From: JANTGF01 sp033791445
Lineage (GTDB): Bacteria; Bacteroidota; Bacteroidia; Bacteroidales; VadinHA17
Assembly (NCBI GenBank): GCA_033791445.1
Contig: JASJGS010000187.1
Location: 1 to 16,355 of the forward strand
Direction of reading: 5' to 3'
Length of the DNA: 16,355 bases
This document shows positions 1-7,795 of the stretch, piece by piece. The notes beneath the pieces were generated by a model that saw only the letters and a program-made list of their open reading frames with translations, searched no databases and had not been told where the DNA came from. A program made the position numbers and the translations under genes. Each line of letters opens with the position of its first letter. Positions within the stretch are counted from its first letter, which is position 1.

Positions 1-162
1 ATAATAATCCAGGGAAATGGTGATTATGAAGCAGCAAAGGCAATGATTGAAGAAAATGGATTCATTCGCGATGATTTGCAAAAAGACCTTGATAGGATAT
101 CAGAAGCAGGGATCCCTAGAGACATTCGTTTTTTGCAGGGAAAAGAAATTGTTGGGATATAG
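1..162 (+). CDS. C-terminal fragment, possibly M49 dipeptidyl-peptidase III-like hydrolase (5' truncated)
   Basis: Frame 1 is open from the first base of the window to a TAG at 160-162 and gives 53 residues, so this is the end of a gene that starts outside the window. The visible part contains QGNGDYEAAKAMIEENG followed by a helix-rich stretch (DDLQKDLDRI) and a tail IPRDIRFLQGKEIVGI. This resembles, from memory, the C-terminus of Bacteroidota proteins annotated as DPP III-family zinc hydrolases. The zinc-binding HExxxH region would lie upstream and cannot be seen, so the family is a guess. A hairpin terminator follows 19 bases after the stop, which supports this being a genuine gene end. Confidence is high that it is coding and low for the family. 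Confidence 0.45.
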   Translation: MIIQGNGDYEAAKAMIEENGFIRDDLQKDLDRISEAGIPRDIRFLQGKEIVGI

Positions 163-181
163 AAATTTAATTTCAGAGTTG

Positions 182-213
182 AAAGCCCGGATTATAATAT
201 TCCGGGCTTTATT
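182..213 (+). terminator. Rho-independent-type terminator after the truncated gene
   Basis: A perfect 10-bp inverted repeat (AAAGCCCGGA at 182-191 and TCCGGGCTTT at 201-210) with a 9-nt AT loop lies 19 nt after the stop codon at 162. The stem is GC-rich in an otherwise AT-rich region and ends in CTTTATT. The T tract is short, so termination strength is uncertain. Confidence 0.65.
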
Positions 214-329
214 AACCTCTAAGCATGACTGGTACGTTTATAATATAAGTTAATTGAGAAATAATAATTTGTCAATCATCAGTGTTTACTATATATTTAA
301 AGTAAGGTACTTAAGGACATTTGTCTAAA

Positions 330-2297
330 ATGGTACATGGTTTTAACATATACAAACGATCTACCAGCAAGATCCTTTTCTTGTTATGGATATTTATTTG
401 TGTGACCAATCCGTCTTTTGGTTTTGATTATGAGTCGGAGATTCAATTAGGTGACACTATTTTACTTAGAGCAGGCGAATTTATAATATATGATGATTCT
501 GCTTATTATGCGAACAAAGACACACTTATCATTGTTCCTGAGAATACTCCCTATTCTACTACCTATAATCAGAGCTTGGAGAGTAAAAGCATGTACGATT
601 CCCTATATGTTTGGGCTGAAAAGAGACCTTTTATAAATAATATACTGAGGTTAATTGTAACCCAAAATTCAGCAAACGAAACGGAAGAAGGTGCAAATAC
701 AAATAGTGAATCACGCTTTGTTCCTTATTCTGGAAAGACAATTAGAAATATAAGGTTAGCAAAGGCGGACCCATTTGGTCCTGGAATTAATGACACAGTT
801 TTTTCTGAAACAACTTCTCTGGAGAATTTCCTGAACAAAACCCATTCAAAAACCAGGGACAAGGTAATTTTGAACAATTTATTAATGGATAAAGGCGACC
901 AGTTAGATCCATACAAGGTTTCAGACAATGAAAGAATTTTAAGAAACTTACCTTTTATTCAAGATGCCAGATTAATAATTATCCCTATTTCAGCAAATGA
1001 AGTAGATATTTTGGTGCTTACTAAAGATCAATACTCATTTGGGTTTGGTTTTAATCCAACTCACATACAGGCTGGAACAATGGATATATATGACCAGAAT
1101 TTGTTTGGCTTAGGCCATAAAATCCGAGGTCAATTTCTTTACGATTTCAACGATACTTTACCAACATGGTGGGGTTATGGTTTCGATTACACTGCCCAGA
1201 ACCTCTTTGGTTCATTTATCGCTGCTAAGGTAAGCTACGTCGATGCATTCGGTTCAGAAGAAATTGGAATTCATGCTGAGCACAGACTAATAACACCAGA
1301 TGTAAAATATAGCTATGGATTTGAAAACACCATAACCTATACTCTTGATAATCTAGATGTTTCAGATACAATTTTTAAATTACGTTATGTATATCAGGAT
1401 TATTGGTTTGGAAGGTCTTTTAAGTTTTCAAGTCAGCGAGATCGAATAATTCTTTCCGGTCGTTTCATAAACAATCATGTCCATGAAAGACCAAATTTAT
1501 CGGAAACAAAATATCATTACTTACAAAAATACGAGCTATACCTCGGCAGCATTGCCTTCTCAAGGGAGAATTTCTATAAAATGCACCTAATTTATAATTT
1601 TGGGAAAACAGAGGATATACCCTATGGAGCACTATTCGAAATAACTGGCGGTTGGGAAAATAATGAGTATTTTGACAGATATTATACTAGCCTCGAGATT
1701 TCACATGGCAAGATTTACCCCATACTTGGATATCTATATCTAAAGGGATCTATTGGAGGCCTTCTTAATAAGAATTCATTTGAGCGAGGATTATTTCAGG
1801 CTAAAGCAAATTACTTCTCGCATTTAATATCGGCTAATCGTTTTAAAATAAGACAATTCGTTAATATAGACTATATGAATGGTATCAGGCGCTATGCAGA
1901 TGAAAAAATTTACATTCGGAATAACAATGGAATAAGAGGATTATGGTCATATGATGTTTCAGGAACCCAAAGACTTTTTGTTAACCTTGAAACTGTATTC
2001 TTTTCACCCTATTACTTTGCAGGTTTCAGATTCACTTTTTATTCTTTTGTAGATGTTGGGATTATTGGTGAATCAGGTAAAGATTTTTTTAATAATCCCA
2101 TTCATACAGGATTGGGCTTCGGTATTCGAATCCGGAATGAAAACCTATCATTTAAAACCCTGCAAATAAGACTTGCATTTTATCCTACTCTTTCTGCAGA
2201 TTATACAAAGCAGTTATTATTAGATGTTTCTGGTGAAAGATACTATAGGCCAGCAAGATTTAATGTGTATCGACCTGAGATTCTTGAGTTCAAATAA
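330..2297 (+). CDS. BamA/Omp85-like outer-membrane protein with a POTRA-like domain
   Basis: This 655-residue protein begins with a signal peptide: a basic segment (KRSTSK), a hydrophobic core (ILFLLWIFICV) and a likely cleavage site after NPSFG. Residues about 133-232 look like a POTRA domain, with the typical 'ERILRNLPFIQDARLII' helix-strand pattern ending in a strand (VDILVLTKD). The rest, from about residue 235, is rich in aromatic/glycine alternating strands, as expected of a 16-strand-like beta-barrel. It is shorter than BamA (usually five POTRAs), and only one clear POTRA is seen. An accessory outer-membrane assembly or transport role is inferred, not shown. The frame extends to a TTG at 321, but the ATG at 330 is preferred; an AAGGA lies at 313-317. 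It appears to be a single-gene unit. An alternative is a surface-antigen-family barrel of unknown function. Confidence 0.8.
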   Translation: MVHGFNIYKRSTSKILFLLWIFICVTNPSFGFDYESEIQLGDTILLRAGEFIIYDDSAYYANKDTLIIVPENTPYSTTYNQSLESKSMYDSLYVWAEKRPFINNILRLIVTQNSANETEEGANTNSESRFVPYSGKTIRNIRLAKADPFGPGINDTVFSETTSLENFLNKTHSKTRDKVILNNLLMDKGDQLDPYKVSDNERILRNLPFIQDARLIIIPISANEVDILVLTKDQYSFGFGFNPTHIQAGTMDIYDQNLFGLGHKIRGQFLYDFNDTLPTWWGYGFDYTAQNLFGSFIAAKVSYVDAFGSEEIGIHAEHRLITPDVKYSYGFENTITYTLDNLDVSDTIFKLRYVYQDYWFGRSFKFSSQRDRIILSGRFINNHVHERPNLSETKYHYLQKYELYLGSIAFSRENFYKMHLIYNFGKTEDIPYGALFEITGGWENNEYFDRYYTSLEISHGKIYPILGYLYLKGSIGGLLNKNSFERGLFQAKANYFSHLISANRFKIRQFVNIDYMNGIRRYADEKIYIRNNNGIRGLWSYDVSGTQRLFVNLETVFFSPYYFAGFRFTFYSFVDVGIIGESGKDFFNNPIHTGLGFGIRIRNENLSFKTLQIRLAFYPTLSADYTKQLLLDVSGERYYRPARFNVYRPEILEFK

Positions 2298-2404
2298 TTA
2301 TTATCATAGCTAATTTGCTTTTCCAAAATAAATATCCTTAATATAAACACTTCAATTAAAATCATTTTACGAATAATAAATCAATAAACTTTAAGTATTT
2401 CATT

Positions 2405-2437
2405 TCTGGTATTAGTCCTAAAAAAGAACTATTTTTG
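2405..2437 (+). promoter_or_regulatory. Bacteroidota-type promoter candidate for the peroxiredoxin gene
   Basis: TATTTTTG at 2430-2437 matches the TAnnTTTG -7 consensus of Bacteroidota. A partial -33 element TCTG (consensus TTTG) lies at 2405-2408 with 21 nt between. Transcription would start near 2443, leaving about a 40-nt AT-rich leader before the ATG at 2484. The region is AT-rich, so chance matches are possible. Confidence 0.4.
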
Positions 2438-2483
2438 TATTTAATTAAATTAATTATAAACAATAAATTAAACATTTACTATT

Positions 2484-3116
2484 ATGTCTGTATTAGTTGG
2501 AAAAAAAGCTCCATCATTTAGAGCTCCTGCAGTTGTTAACGGAGGAGAAATGGTTGATGGCTTTTCGTTAGAACAATATTTAGGGGAAAAATATGTAGTT
2601 TTTTATTTTTACCCTGCTGATTTCACCTTTGTATGTCCTACCGAAATCCTAGCTTTTGAGAAAAAGATTGAAGAGTTTGAAAAAAGAAACGTAGCAGTCG
2701 TTGGTTGCTCTGTTGATTCACAATTTAGTCATTGGAAATGGCTTCAAACAGAGTTGAAAGACGGTGGAATTAAAGGTGTTAAATATCCTTTGGTTGCTGA
2801 CCAGGCAAAAACAATTGCTGAGAACTATGATGTATTGGCCGGTGAGTATGAGTACGATGATAAAGGAAAGATTGGTTTTGAAGGAACTCCTATGGCTTAC
2901 AGAGGATTATTTTTAATTGATAAGGAAGGCCTTGTCCGCCACCAGGTTGTGAACGACATGCCATTAGGGAGAAGTGTGGAGGAAGTTCTTAGAATGATTG
3001 ATGCATTGCAGTATTTCGAAAAGTATGGTGAAGTTTGCCCTGCTGACTGGCATCCAGGTGAAACTGCTATGAAAGCTACCCAGGAAGGTGTTGCTGAATA
3101 TCTTGCAAAAAGCTAA
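2484..3116 (+). CDS. Typical 2-Cys peroxiredoxin (AhpC/Prx1 family)
   Basis: The 210-residue protein reduces hydrogen peroxide and organic hydroperoxides in the cytoplasm using a peroxidatic cysteine, C51, in the motif FTFVCPTE (47-54). A resolving cysteine, C185, sits in the VCP motif near the C-terminus (GEVCPADWHPGE). R140 in YRGLF is in the usual position. Length is slightly above the usual 185-200 because of a roughly 13-residue charged insertion (about 120-135, EYEYDDKGK...) ahead of the AYRGLF strand. The C-terminal YF motif linked to hyperoxidation sensitivity is absent, which suggests a robust form. It stands alone between a promoter candidate and a strong terminator. No ahpF or thioredoxin reductase partner is adjacent, so the reductant is unknown. 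Calling it ahpC specifically would go beyond what is visible. Confidence 0.95.
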   Translation: MSVLVGKKAPSFRAPAVVNGGEMVDGFSLEQYLGEKYVVFYFYPADFTFVCPTEILAFEKKIEEFEKRNVAVVGCSVDSQFSHWKWLQTELKDGGIKGVKYPLVADQAKTIAENYDVLAGEYEYDDKGKIGFEGTPMAYRGLFLIDKEGLVRHQVVNDMPLGRSVEEVLRMIDALQYFEKYGEVCPADWHPGETAMKATQEGVAEYLAKS

Positions 3117-3134
3117 AAATTATAACTTATAGAT

Positions 3135-3167
3135 AAAAGGTTGTTCCAAAAGAACAACCTTTTTTTA
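3135..3167 (+). terminator. Strong Rho-independent terminator after the peroxiredoxin gene
   Basis: A perfect 12-bp stem (AAAAGGTTGTTC at 3135-3146 pairing with GAACAACCTTTT at 3152-3163) with a 5-nt loop CAAAA ends in a run of seven Ts (3160-3166). It lies 19 nt after the stop codon at 3116, the canonical arrangement. Confidence 0.9.
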
Positions 3168-3286
3168 TTCCATACAAGACAGTGCATTCTTAGTTATTCA
3201 TAATTACTTGTTTAAAATACAAATCAGATCTTTCTATTATTTTTTGTATATTTTGAAACTAAAACTTCTATGTCGTTTTAACCATT

Positions 3287-4615
3287 ATGCTTAACCTATT
3301 TGAAAAGTATATTTCAGATAATAACCTTTTTCAAAAGGATGAAAAGATACTTCTGGCTGTCAGCGGTGGAATTGATTCAATGGTTATGGCTCATCTTTTT
3401 AGCAAATGCGAAGCAGATATTGGTATCGCGCATTGCAATTTTCAACTTAGAGAGGAAGAATCAGATAGGGATGAGCAGTTTGTTTTGGATTATGCTTCAA
3501 AAGTAATGGTACCAATCTACTCAAAAAGATTTGATACCAGCGGTTATGCCCTGGAAAATAAAATTTCTATTCAAATGGCTGCAAGAGACCTTCGTTACCA
3601 TTGGTTTGAAGAAATTCGCAGAGCATTTAAGTATGATTGGATTTCTCTTGCACACAATCAGGATGATATTGTGGAAACCTTTTTAATTAATCTTGCCAGG
3701 GGAACCGGGATAAGGGGGTTATCTGGTATTAAAGTAAAAAGTAATCGGATTATTAGGCCATTTCTCTTCGCATCCAGGTCTGCAATTGAACAATATCAAA
3801 AAAATAATGAGATACAATTTGTTGAGGACTCCAGCAATGCTTCGGTAAAATATAAGCGCAATAGGATTCGGCATAGAATCATTCCTCAATTTGAAAAATT
3901 GAATCCAAAATTCAAGAACAATGTAATTGAGACAATTGAAAATATAAGTAAAACCCATGATTTATTTGTGGATCAGATCTCTCAAAAAACGAATTCAATC
4001 ATTCAAAAAAAAGGTGGAAACATTTTCATAGACATTAAAAAATTACTAATCCATGGCCATACGGCAACCTATTTGTATGAAATTCTTACGCCATATGGAT
4101 TTCCTCACCAGTCAATACCCCAGATCATTGAATCTTTGCAGTCAAACTCCGGGAAACAATTTCTATCAAACACTCACCGATTACTTAAGGATAGAAATCA
4201 TTTAATTATTACTCCTCTTGAAAGCCTGCATGAATCGGAATATAAAATTGAATCCACGGTAAGCAAATTAGAGTCTCCAATAAATCTAATAATTCAAAAA
4301 ATTCCCAGGACAACTGACTTTAAAGTTCCTACATTAAACAATATTGCTATTCTTGATTTTGATCTTTTGAAGTTTCCGCTTATTTTAAGAAAATGGAAAA
4401 AGGGAGATCGTTTTCAACCTCTGGGTATGAAACAAAGCAAAAAAGTTAGTGATTATTTCATCGACCAAAAAATTTCCTTAGTTGAAAAAGAGAAAACCTG
4501 GCTACTAATCTCAGAAAACCAGATAGTTTGGATTGTTGGTTTTAGAATTGATGACCGATATAAGGTTACTAAGGAATCAAAGCAACTGATTCAGTTTGAG
4601 ATAGTCACTGAATAG
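3287..4615 (+). CDS. tilS: tRNA(Ile)-lysidine synthase TilS
   Basis: TilS uses ATP and lysine to convert C34 of the CAU-anticodon tRNA(Ile) to lysidine, which changes both its codon reading and its charging; it is essential in most bacteria. The PP-loop SGGIDS is at residues 26-31. It is followed by the family signatures HCNFQLREEESDRDEQFV (about 61-78) and AHNQDDIVETFLINLARGTG (about 125-144). The C-terminal TilS_C domain is clear from about residue 365 (KKGDRFQPLGMKQSKKVSDYF). At 442 residues it has the long, complete two-domain form. The ATG at 3287 gives the normal short N-terminus before the PP-loop. It is transcribed alone and runs convergently toward the aromatic operon, with about 100 bp between the two stop codons and no clear terminator there. 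Confidence 0.97.
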   Translation: MLNLFEKYISDNNLFQKDEKILLAVSGGIDSMVMAHLFSKCEADIGIAHCNFQLREEESDRDEQFVLDYASKVMVPIYSKRFDTSGYALENKISIQMAARDLRYHWFEEIRRAFKYDWISLAHNQDDIVETFLINLARGTGIRGLSGIKVKSNRIIRPFLFASRSAIEQYQKNNEIQFVEDSSNASVKYKRNRIRHRIIPQFEKLNPKFKNNVIETIENISKTHDLFVDQISQKTNSIIQKKGGNIFIDIKKLLIHGHTATYLYEILTPYGFPHQSIPQIIESLQSNSGKQFLSNTHRLLKDRNHLIITPLESLHESEYKIESTVSKLESPINLIIQKIPRTTDFKVPTLNNIAILDFDLLKFPLILRKWKKGDRFQPLGMKQSKKVSDYFIDQKISLVEKEKTWLLISENQIVWIVGFRIDDRYKVTKESKQLIQFEIVTE

Positions 4616-4715
4616 TTTTTATTGGATACCGAACCAGGATGAAGCAAATAATAACATTTTAACTCTTCTCCAGGAGCTAAATTCAGAATAAAACTTACTT
4701 GCCAACCAGAAATAG

Positions 4716-5495
4716 TTATTTTATTCCGATATTTTCACGAATTTCAGAAAAGAAGTCATGAATCCCACTAATATTTCTTTTTTTGATCATCTTTGCCAGT
4801 ATATCTAGCTTCTGCTGGATATTTTCTATTTGATTAATGGTATATGGATTCAGAAGAATTTCAGAGAGCAGGTAGTTATCCTCCGAAAGAAGGCCACGTG
4901 AAATATTTAAATGCTTTTTAAATGTAGTACCTGGAACCTCTAATTCCTTCATGCATGAACCAAAAATAATCGATGATGCGAAGGGAATGGATAACGAATA
5001 TGCAATTGTCTCATCGTGTTTTTTGAAACTGTATTCAAATATGTTTATTTGAAAAGAATTATAGAATTTTCTAAAAAAAGCTTTGCCAACCTCATCTGAT
5101 TCCTTAATAATAATGGCATTTTGGTTTCTAAGTTCCTTAACATTTCCAAATGTTGGTCCAAACATTGGATGCGTTGATACAAACCTGAATTTTGAATTCA
5201 AGTAATAATCTTTGAGTCCGTTTTTTACCGATGCAATATCTGATATAATACAATCCTCAGGCATATAGGGAAGTACCTCATTAAAAACTTTTATGGTATG
5301 TTGTAGATCAACAGAATTTATTAATAATTCAGGTCTGAACTTTTCGAATTCTTCATACTCTAGAAATCTTTGAGAATTAAATATATATCGCAGTTTCTCT
5401 TTAACAGGATCATATATCCCCACTTCGTGATCTAAGCAAAGTGATTCTGCCAACCATGTCCCCATTTTCCCCGCACCAAGTATTAAAATCCTCAT
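4716..5495 (-). CDS. tyrA: Prephenate dehydrogenase (TyrA family), last gene of the aromatic operon
   Basis: This 259-residue enzyme oxidatively decarboxylates prephenate to 4-hydroxyphenylpyruvate (or arogenate to tyrosine) on the Tyr branch. It starts with a Rossmann fold, GAGKMG at 7-12, with an acidic residue D29 (IYDP) at the end of strand 2, which favours NAD+ over NADP+. DIASVK is at 86-91 and the TyrA hallmark STHPMFGP is at 107-114, including the conserved His109. No chorismate mutase domain is fused to it and no C-terminal ACT domain is evident, so it looks like a minimal monofunctional TyrA. It starts 33 bp after aroC and closes the operon. No terminator is visible in the gap before the convergent tilS gene. 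Substrate preference (prephenate or arogenate) cannot be decided here. Confidence 0.9.
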   Translation of the reverse strand: MRILILGAGKMGTWLAESLCLDHEVGIYDPVKEKLRYIFNSQRFLEYEEFEKFRPELLINSVDLQHTIKVFNEVLPYMPEDCIISDIASVKNGLKDYYLNSKFRFVSTHPMFGPTFGNVKELRNQNAIIIKESDEVGKAFFRKFYNSFQINIFEYSFKKHDETIAYSLSIPFASSIIFGSCMKELEVPGTTFKKHLNISRGLLSEDNYLLSEILLNPYTINQIENIQQKLDILAKMIKKRNISGIHDFFSEIRENIGIK

Positions 5496-5528
5496 TCTAT
5501 ATATTTAATTATAAGTACTTTTTTTAAA

Positions 5529-6509
5529 TTATTTCTGATTTTTGTAAAGAAGAATAAAATCTGCCAGGGCTATTGCTGCCACCGATTCCACTACCACAGG
5601 AACCCTCAGTGCAATACACAGGTCATGCCTACCCTTAACTTCCAGATCAGTCAATTGCCCGGATTCCATATCCATGGTTTTTTGTTTCTTAGATGTACTG
5701 GAAGTTGGTTTCACTGCAACCCTAAAAACAAGATTATTCCCGTTGGTTAAGCCCCCATTAATCCCTCCAGCAAAATTTGAAGCCGTAGTGCCATCTTTCT
5801 CAACAATGGCATCATTATGTTTGCTGCCCTTCATTCGAGCTGCTTGAAAACCAGATCCAAATTCAATGCCTTTTATTGCAGGAATTGAAAATACCAAATG
5901 GCTTATCACCGCTTCTACTGAATCAAAGAAAGGTTCCCCCAGGCCAACAGGCAAATTCGAAACTACACATTCAACAATACCACCGATTGAATCATTTTGT
6001 TCAAGAGCATTTTCTATGGCCTTCTCTATATTACTATTTCCCCCAGCTTCAATTAAATTTGCCGCAATATCTAATTCACCAGCTACTTTTTTTGCAATTA
6101 CTCCTGCAGAAACCAATCCCAATGTTAATCGGCCAGAGAAATGGCCACCACCCCTATAATCATTAAAGCCATAATACTTTTTATCTGCTACAAAATCAGC
6201 ATGACCGGGCCTGGGAACTCTTACAAATTGAGAATAATCTTTTGATTGGGTATTGGTATTTCGAAAAATCACAGTTAGCGGAGCCCCAGTGGTTTTATTG
6301 TTAAAAACCCCACTAATTATTTCAGGGATATCGGGTTCAGTCCGCGGGGTAGTTCCCTGCGCACCACTTCGTCGTCGACTTAAATCAGCTTTGAAATCTT
6401 CTGGTTTTAGATCTAGTCCTGGAGGACAGCCATCAATGACCACTCCAACTAATGCCCCATGGGATTCCCCGAAGATTGAAACTCTAAAAATGCGTCCAAA
6501 GCTATTCAT
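5529..6509 (-). CDS. aroC: Chorismate synthase AroC (short form with GHFSGRLT motif)
   Basis: AroC converts EPSP to chorismate using reduced FMN, the last shikimate step. GESHG with His17 (14-18) and RPGHADF with His103 match the two catalytic histidines of the family. RRRSG, TTPRTEPD, NDYRGGG and the GRHDLC segment near the C-terminus are also present. The usual GRSSARET FMN/substrate loop reads GHFSGRLT (122-129), and the segment after IAKK is shorter than in E. coli. The protein is therefore 326 residues against a usual 350-390. An upstream TTG (6524) would add five residues, but the ATG at 6509 is chosen because a perfect GGAGG lies 8 nt upstream and MNSFGRIF is the usual N-terminus. The start overlaps the aroA stop by 8 nt (ATGAATAG), implying translational coupling. 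Confidence 0.95.
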   Translation of the reverse strand: MNSFGRIFRVSIFGESHGALVGVVIDGCPPGLDLKPEDFKADLSRRRSGAQGTTPRTEPDIPEIISGVFNNKTTGAPLTVIFRNTNTQSKDYSQFVRVPRPGHADFVADKKYYGFNDYRGGGHFSGRLTLGLVSAGVIAKKVAGELDIAANLIEAGGNSNIEKAIENALEQNDSIGGIVECVVSNLPVGLGEPFFDSVEAVISHLVFSIPAIKGIEFGSGFQAARMKGSKHNDAIVEKDGTTASNFAGGINGGLTNGNNLVFRVAVKPTSSTSKKQKTMDMESGQLTDLEVKGRHDLCIALRVPVVVESVAAIALADFILLYKNQK

Positions 6510-7767
6510 AAACAATTCCTCCAATATTACTTATATCAACAAAAAAATCAGGCCATGATTTAGAAACACTTTCGGCTTTCTCAATAATCACTGGACCAGT
6601 TGCGCCAATTGCTGCAGTTGCTCCAGCCATAGCTATTCTATGATCACCGTGAGAATAAATACTACCCCCTTTAATCTCCCCTCCATCAATAAACATTTCG
6701 TTATCATGAATTAAAACCTTAATACCAAGTTTGGCAAATTCCTGTTGAAGAGTTTTTGCCCGATTGCTTTCTTTAATGAATAACCTCTCAGTTCCAGTTA
6801 AATGACTAGTACCCTCACAATAGGCGGCAAGAGTAACAAGAGGAGGTGCAAGGTCAGGGCAATCAGTTATATCCATGGAAAAGGCCTTTAGCTTCCCGTT
6901 TGACACTTTTACAGAATTTTCCTTTATCTCCAAATCAGCACCTGCCATCTCTAAAGCTTTTAGAATTTGAATATCCGCCTGCTTAGATTTGGTATCCAGA
7001 TTTGTGACCTCAAGCTCGCCACCAATAGCCCCTGCAACAAGAAGAAAAGCAGCTCCACTCCAATCACCTTCTACAGGATATTCATGTGCCTTATATTTCT
7101 GATTCCCTTTAATAGTAAATATCTTATAATTTGTGTGCTCAACTTTTACTCCAAAATCTTCCATAAGCCTCATAGTCATATCGATATAAGGCTTACTCTT
7201 CAGATTGTCAATTATTATTTGAGAATTTCCATCCACCAAAGGCAGACTCATAAGCAGACCTGTCAGAAATTGCGAACTTTGAGATCCATCGACCTTTGTA
7301 TTTCCTCCACTTAAAGGACCTTTTATACGAATTGGTAAATAACCATTGTTCGTAGAAACCTTTACTCCAAGATCCTCAAGTGGCTCCACCAACATATCAA
7401 CCGGCCGATCAATTAATGAGCCTGTTCCATCCAGGGTTATCTCAATATCATGCAAGGCAGCAACTGCAGAAAACATCCTTATGGATAAACCAGATTCCTC
7501 ACAGTTAAGAGTAGTCTTTAATATATTATTGCCTCCATGAATAACAATATCTTCACCAATTTCTTCAATGGTAGCCCCTAAGTCTTTTGAAACTTGCATC
7601 GCTGCCATTGCATCATCACACCTGGATGGATTCCTGAGAAAGGTCTTCCCATTTGCCAACAAACCAGCAACAATCCCTCGGATCATCATACTTTTGGATG
7701 GTGGAGCTTTTACCGAGCCTGTTATTTTTGAAGTCGCTACTTTAATTATTGTTCCAGATTTTGACAT
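6502..7767 (-). CDS. aroA: 3-phosphoshikimate 1-carboxyvinyltransferase (EPSP synthase) AroA
   Basis: AroA transfers the enolpyruvyl group of PEP to shikimate-3-phosphate. The 421-residue length and two-domain fold are normal. Seen motifs are APPSKS (21-26, Lys25), RPVDML (121-126), GSQSSQF (161-167), DCPDLAP with the catalytic Asp305 position, KESNRA with Glu333, GDHRIAM (374-380) and KSWPDFF with Lys403. The PEP/glyphosate loop, NAGTAMRP in E. coli, reads ESGLSIRM (91-98), so the Thr97 and Pro101 positions of E. coli are Leu and Met. It starts 28 bp after the aroB stop, and its stop overlaps the aroC start. Its identity as EPSP synthase rather than the homologous MurA is supported by operon context, the KESNRA/GDHRIAM motifs and the lack of the MurA catalytic cysteine loop. 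Confidence 0.96.
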   Translation of the reverse strand: MSKSGTIIKVATSKITGSVKAPPSKSMMIRGIVAGLLANGKTFLRNPSRCDDAMAAMQVSKDLGATIEEIGEDIVIHGGNNILKTTLNCEESGLSIRMFSAVAALHDIEITLDGTGSLIDRPVDMLVEPLEDLGVKVSTNNGYLPIRIKGPLSGGNTKVDGSQSSQFLTGLLMSLPLVDGNSQIIIDNLKSKPYIDMTMRLMEDFGVKVEHTNYKIFTIKGNQKYKAHEYPVEGDWSGAAFLLVAGAIGGELEVTNLDTKSKQADIQILKALEMAGADLEIKENSVKVSNGKLKAFSMDITDCPDLAPPLVTLAAYCEGTSHLTGTERLFIKESNRAKTLQQEFAKLGIKVLIHDNEMFIDGGEIKGGSIYSHGDHRIAMAGATAAIGATGPVIIEKAESVSKSWPDFFVDISNIGGIVYE

Positions 7768-7795
7768 ATCGAAATATTAAGCCAAACAGGTTTTT

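Noticed and set aside
47..253. A 68-residue plus-strand frame overlapping the first gene fragment.
   Set aside because: It lies out of frame with the coding tail at 1-162 and reads through the terminator hairpin, so it is a chance frame.
3238..3255. TATTTTTTTG- and TATATTTTG-like strings upstream of tilS as promoter.
   Set aside because: Both have a 3-nt rather than 2-nt gap between TA and TTTG, and no clear -33 element is present.
5866..6558. Several plus-strand frames inside aroC and aroA.
   Set aside because: They are antisense shadows of strongly conserved genes, with no recognisable motifs or translation signals.
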